From NCBI RefSeq assembly GCF_036345255.1, contig NZ_CP107783.1, positions 8,487,001 to 8,551,000 of the forward strand: a stretch of 64,000 nt of DNA, in the 5' to 3' direction. Both the position numbers and the translations under genes were made by a program. The notes under the pieces are model-generated. The model was not told where the DNA came from and ran no database searches. It worked only from the letters and a program-made list of their open reading frames with translations. Shown here piece after piece: positions 61,396-64,000 of this stretch. Position 1 is the stretch's first letter. Each line of letters starts with the position of its first letter. The DNA comes from Streptomyces sp. NBC_00569. Lineage in GTDB: Bacteria; Actinomycetota; Actinomycetes; Streptomycetales; Streptomycetaceae.

Positions 61396-63000
61396 ATGGA
61401 TGCGTCAATGGCGCTGCGGTCCTTAAAGGGACTCCGCGGCGCCATTGTCGTGTGCGCGTACGGCGGCCGACGGAAGGGGCGGGGCACATTGCTGAAGAGG
61501 GTGTTCGTGGCGGCGGATCCGGGTCGGATGCGGCTGCGTTTCGCGAGCCGGGCCGTGCTGGGGATCGGGCTCGCGGTGACGCTGTGCGGAGTGGTCGGGC
61601 ACTCGCTGGTGCCGGCCATCGCGGGGGGACTGACTGCGCTGCTCGCTCTGTTCACGGTGACGGATGCGACGGTACGTGAGCAGGCGGTGACGACGGCGCT
61701 GCTGCCGGTCGTGGGGTTGCCCGTACTTGCGCTCGCGGCCGTGGTGCATGACGTGCCTGTCGCGCGGGACGCATTGTTCCTCACTGTCGTAGGGGTGGGG
61801 GTGTACGCGCGGCGCTGGGGGCCGCGCGGGCACTCGCTCGGCGTGTTCGCCTTTATGGCCCTTTTCGCAGCCCAGTTTCTGCACGCTGTGCCTGCGCAGC
61901 TGCCCGAGCTGTACGGGGCCATGCTTCTGTCGTTGTTTGCGTCGTCCGCAGTGCGGTTCGGGGCGTGGTGCTACGAGCGTCGGATGCCGGGGCCGGCTGT
62001 GGTGCCCGCGCCGACAGGGGGTAACCGGCTCGGTCGGATGACGACGCGGCAGGCCGTGCAGGCCACTGTGGGAGCCGGGTTCGCGCTCGCTGCCGGGCAG
62101 GTGCTCTCCGACGAGCGCTGGTATTGGGCAGTCGGCGCCACGTGGTGGGTGTTCGTCAATACGACCTCGCGCGGCGAGACAGTGGTGCGGGGATTCAGAC
62201 GGTTCCTGGGAACAGCGCTGGGTGTGGTGCTGGGCTTCGCAGTTGCTGTGCCGCTGCACCATGAGCCGATGATTGCCGCCGTAGTCATCGCGCTCAGCGT
62301 CTTCGGGATCTTCTACACCGCCGCCGTCTCCTATACGTGGATGATGTTCGCGGTGACCGTGATGGCGAGCATGCTGTACGGGCTGCTCGGGGTGCTCGAC
62401 ACGGGGCTACTTGCACTACGGGTAAGCGAGACGGCGGTCGGCGCGCTCGGAGCTGTGCTGGCAGTGCTGTTCGTGCTTCCGGTGACCACGCACTCGGTGA
62501 CCGACGCATGGGTCGAGCGTGCGCTGCACTGTGTGCACGCCTGCACGGCTGAGACCGCGGCACGGCTCGCCGGAAGCGCGGACGCCGATCCAGTCCCGCT
62601 CGTGGCGGAGTTGGACGCGATCCTGGGGCGGGTGCGGCTGTCGCTCACGCCGCTCGTGCATCCCTTCAGCCCGATGCGGGCGCGCAAGAAGCGCGCTCGG
62701 CAGGTGCTCGCGCTGCTCGACGACTGCGCGCGTGAGGTGCGCGGGCTCGCGTCGGTAGCAGCCGACCCGGAGGCCTCTCACGACGCGCGGCTTGCTGCTG
62801 CCTGCTGGCGGGTAGAGGCCGCAGTCGAGGCGCTTACCGACGCGCCGACCGTCCGTCGGCGCGTCCGCGTCGACGATGCGGCGGCTCCCGAACCTACAGG
62901 CGCCGAGCCCGTGCTCGCCCACCTCCAGGCCCTGGAGCACGCTTTGCTTGAACTCGCTGTCCCCCTGCGCAGGACCCGTCAGGTTTCGTCGAGCGCCTGA
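61396..63000 (+). CDS. FUSC-family integral membrane protein
   Basis: The 534-residue protein has two blocks of about five to six helices (from ASRAVLGIGLAVTLCGVVGH, and from QAVQATVGAGFALAAGQVLS) with the second-block signature YWAVGATWWVFVNTTSRGET VR-like region typical of fusaric acid resistance-like (FUSC) proteins. A soluble helical C-terminus follows. It may export aromatic acids. ATG 61411 is an alternative start. It converges on the integrase with 26 bp between stops. Confidence 0.85.
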   Translation: MDASMALRSLKGLRGAIVVCAYGGRRKGRGTLLKRVFVAADPGRMRLRFASRAVLGIGLAVTLCGVVGHSLVPAIAGGLTALLALFTVTDATVREQAVTTALLPVVGLPVLALAAVVHDVPVARDALFLTVVGVGVYARRWGPRGHSLGVFAFMALFAAQFLHAVPAQLPELYGAMLLSLFASSAVRFGAWCYERRMPGPAVVPAPTGGNRLGRMTTRQAVQATVGAGFALAAGQVLSDERWYWAVGATWWVFVNTTSRGETVVRGFRRFLGTALGVVLGFAVAVPLHHEPMIAAVVIALSVFGIFYTAAVSYTWMMFAVTVMASMLYGLLGVLDTGLLALRVSETAVGALGAVLAVLFVLPVTTHSVTDAWVERALHCVHACTAETAARLAGSADADPVPLVAELDAILGRVRLSLTPLVHPFSPMRARKKRARQVLALLDDCAREVRGLASVAADPEASHDARLAAACWRVEAAVEALTDAPTVRRRVRVDDAAAPEPTGAEPVLAHLQALEHALLELAVPLRRTRQVSSSA

Positions 63001-63026
63001 GCCGACGAGGCTGTGCAGCGCATCGG

Positions 63027-64000
63027 TCAGATACCTGTGTTGAGCAGCCTCGCGGCCCTCCCGATAGAGGACGGCATCAGGTGCCGGTAGCTGCGGTAGG
63101 TCACCTCGATGGACTTGTGGCCCATCCATTCGGCGACATCCGTGATCGGGATGCCCATGCTGAGGCAATTGGAAGCGAAGAAGTGGCGAAGGCCGTACAT
63201 CGTGTAGGGCACCTTGATACCCGCTGAGCGCAGAACCTTCCGCCACTTACTGCGAAACGCATTTCCGCAGTAGTACGGGCTGCCGCCGACGCCGGCTCCT
63301 CCCCGTCCGCCATTGGTCAGTAGGTACCCGTGATCATCGGCGGCGTGAGTCTCCGCGTATTGCAGCAAGAATGCTCGCGTCTTTGCGGGCAGTGGCGTCT
63401 CGCGGAATTCTCCCCAGCTGCGGTGCTTGAGCGGTGCTGGTATTCGCTGGCGCCCATGAATCTGATTACTGATGCGGTAGACATCGTCGGCGACGAGCCC
63501 GTTGATGTTGGTGGCGTGTGCCTCACCGTTTCGTAGGCCACATGACGACATCATTTCCACTACGAGGCGCAAGTCTTCGTCGTGTGCGTGCTGCCTGATG
63601 AGGTTGAGCTCCTCCAGGGACGGGATGAGGATGTCCTTGCGCCGGTAGTCCGGGGGAGTGGCGTCCATGAACGGGTCTAGGCCCAGGGCACCGCGAAGCC
63701 GCGCCGAGTTGATCGCCAGACGCAGAACTTTGTACGCGGTCATCTGCGCCGCGCTGCCGATGCCGTCGAGGGCCATGTCGGCGACGAAGTCGTCCACGGT
63801 GTCGGCTGTGAAGGTGCCGATCTTGCGTGACCCCAGGCGGGGGAATATGTGCACCGTCAGAGCCCGCTCGTAGCTTTCGACGCTATTGTCCGTGAGCCCG
63901 CGTGCTCGGTGCCGAATCCAGTTGGACGCGAAGTCCTCAAGAGTCTGGACGGCGATCCTCTCTCCGTCGGAGGGGCCTGCCTTCGCTGCTCCCTTCTTCG
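63027..64000 (-). CDS. tyrosine recombinase/integrase, 5' end cut by window edge
   Basis: The frame is open to the right edge, giving 323 residues. A core-binding domain (IAVQTLEDFASNWIRHRARG to FVADMALDGIGS) leads to the catalytic domain with Arg in CGLRNGEA, YGLRHFFASN, WMGHKSIEVT and nucleophile Tyr in YRSYRHL. It would integrate and excise the surrounding element. Its att site is not visible beside its 3' end, so it probably lies to the right. The unusual GLRH in place of HxLRH is worth noting. Confidence 0.9.
   Translation of the reverse strand, partial: KKGAAKAGPSDGERIAVQTLEDFASNWIRHRARGLTDNSVESYERALTVHIFPRLGSRKIGTFTADTVDDFVADMALDGIGSAAQMTAYKVLRLAINSARLRGALGLDPFMDATPPDYRRKDILIPSLEELNLIRQHAHDEDLRLVVEMMSSCGLRNGEAHATNINGLVADDVYRISNQIHGRQRIPAPLKHRSWGEFRETPLPAKTRAFLLQYAETHAADDHGYLLTNGGRGGAGVGGSPYYCGNAFRSKWRKVLRSAGIKVPYTMYGLRHFFASNCLSMGIPITDVAEWMGHKSIEVTYRSYRHLMPSSIGRAARLLNTGI

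Noticed and set aside
1..64000. CRISPR array
   Set aside because: No regularly spaced repeats of 25-40 nt and no cas-like genes were seen.

Overview
High-GC sequence with GC-rich third codon positions, many GTG starts, and WhiB, DUF2637, MAB_1171c-like, DUF5753, DUF6879 and SCO6880-like families points to a Streptomyces or close relative. Most of the window is accessory DNA: a mosaic built around an integrative and conjugative element (ICE) with a type IV secretion system, carrying several cargo blocks, insertion-sequence scars and decayed genes. No rRNA, complete tRNA or CRISPR array was seen.

Layout. 1-0.44 kb: end of a CoA-transferase subunit B gene. 0.75-6.4 kb: DUF6087 protein, an XRE/MmyB-like regulator, and a block of ImmA/IrrE-like peptidase, MAB_1171c-like membrane protein, amidohydrolase and a second XRE regulator. 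6.5-13.7 kb (+ strand): replication and mobilization module (replication initiator-like protein, DnaC-like ATPase, WhiB, DUF2637, MobC, relaxase) with an inverted-repeat-rich oriT candidate. 13.7-17.4 kb: decayed DNA with gene remnants, two tiny ORFs behind hairpin-rich leaders, a holin-like membrane protein, and a 3'-half tRNA-Val(TAC) relic next to repeated arm-like sites, which looks like a used att site. 17.5-22.6 kb (- strand): a putative RiPP operon (radical SAM/SPASM enzyme, 70-residue precursor-like peptide ending in a Cys-x-Cys tail, APH-like phosphotransferase) preceded by small Streptomyces families and a DUF6879/XRE-DUF5753 regulator pair. 23.3-26.7 kb: small membrane or lipoprotein genes separated by look-alike terminator hairpins, then an IS630 fragment.

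26.8-32.8 kb and 52.5-59.8 kb (both - strand) are two parts of one conjugation operon: NlpC/P60 hydrolase, DUF6112, TrbL-like, SCO6880-like and VirB4-like proteins on the right; VirD4-like coupling protein, DnaB-N-like protein and DUF4913 on the left. A 20-kb cargo block (33.1-52.4 kb) separates them. It carries an IS5 copy, DUF2269/MarR, a GAPDH paralogue, three drug-efflux MFS genes with TetR regulators, an AraC/DJ-1 regulator, an HD hydrolase, an HxlR-NmrA-SDR-methyltransferase run, and integrase scraps. 60.4-64 kb: a dead DNA methyltransferase, a FUSC membrane protein and the start-truncated (by the window edge) tyrosine integrase of an integrating element.

Working together: relaxase and MobC would nick an oriT near 11 kb, the VirD4-like protein would pass the relaxase-DNA complex to the VirB4/SCO6880/TrbL channel, and the NlpC/P60-SLT protein would open peptidoglycan. 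The initiator, DnaC-like and DnaB-N-like proteins suggest autonomous replication of the excised form. Whether the left mobilization module and the right secretion module are one element or two cannot be decided from the sequence alone. The most novel-looking cargo is the radical SAM peptide operon; the hairpin-rich leader plus micro-ORF at 14.6-15.0 kb is the most unexplained non-coding structure.
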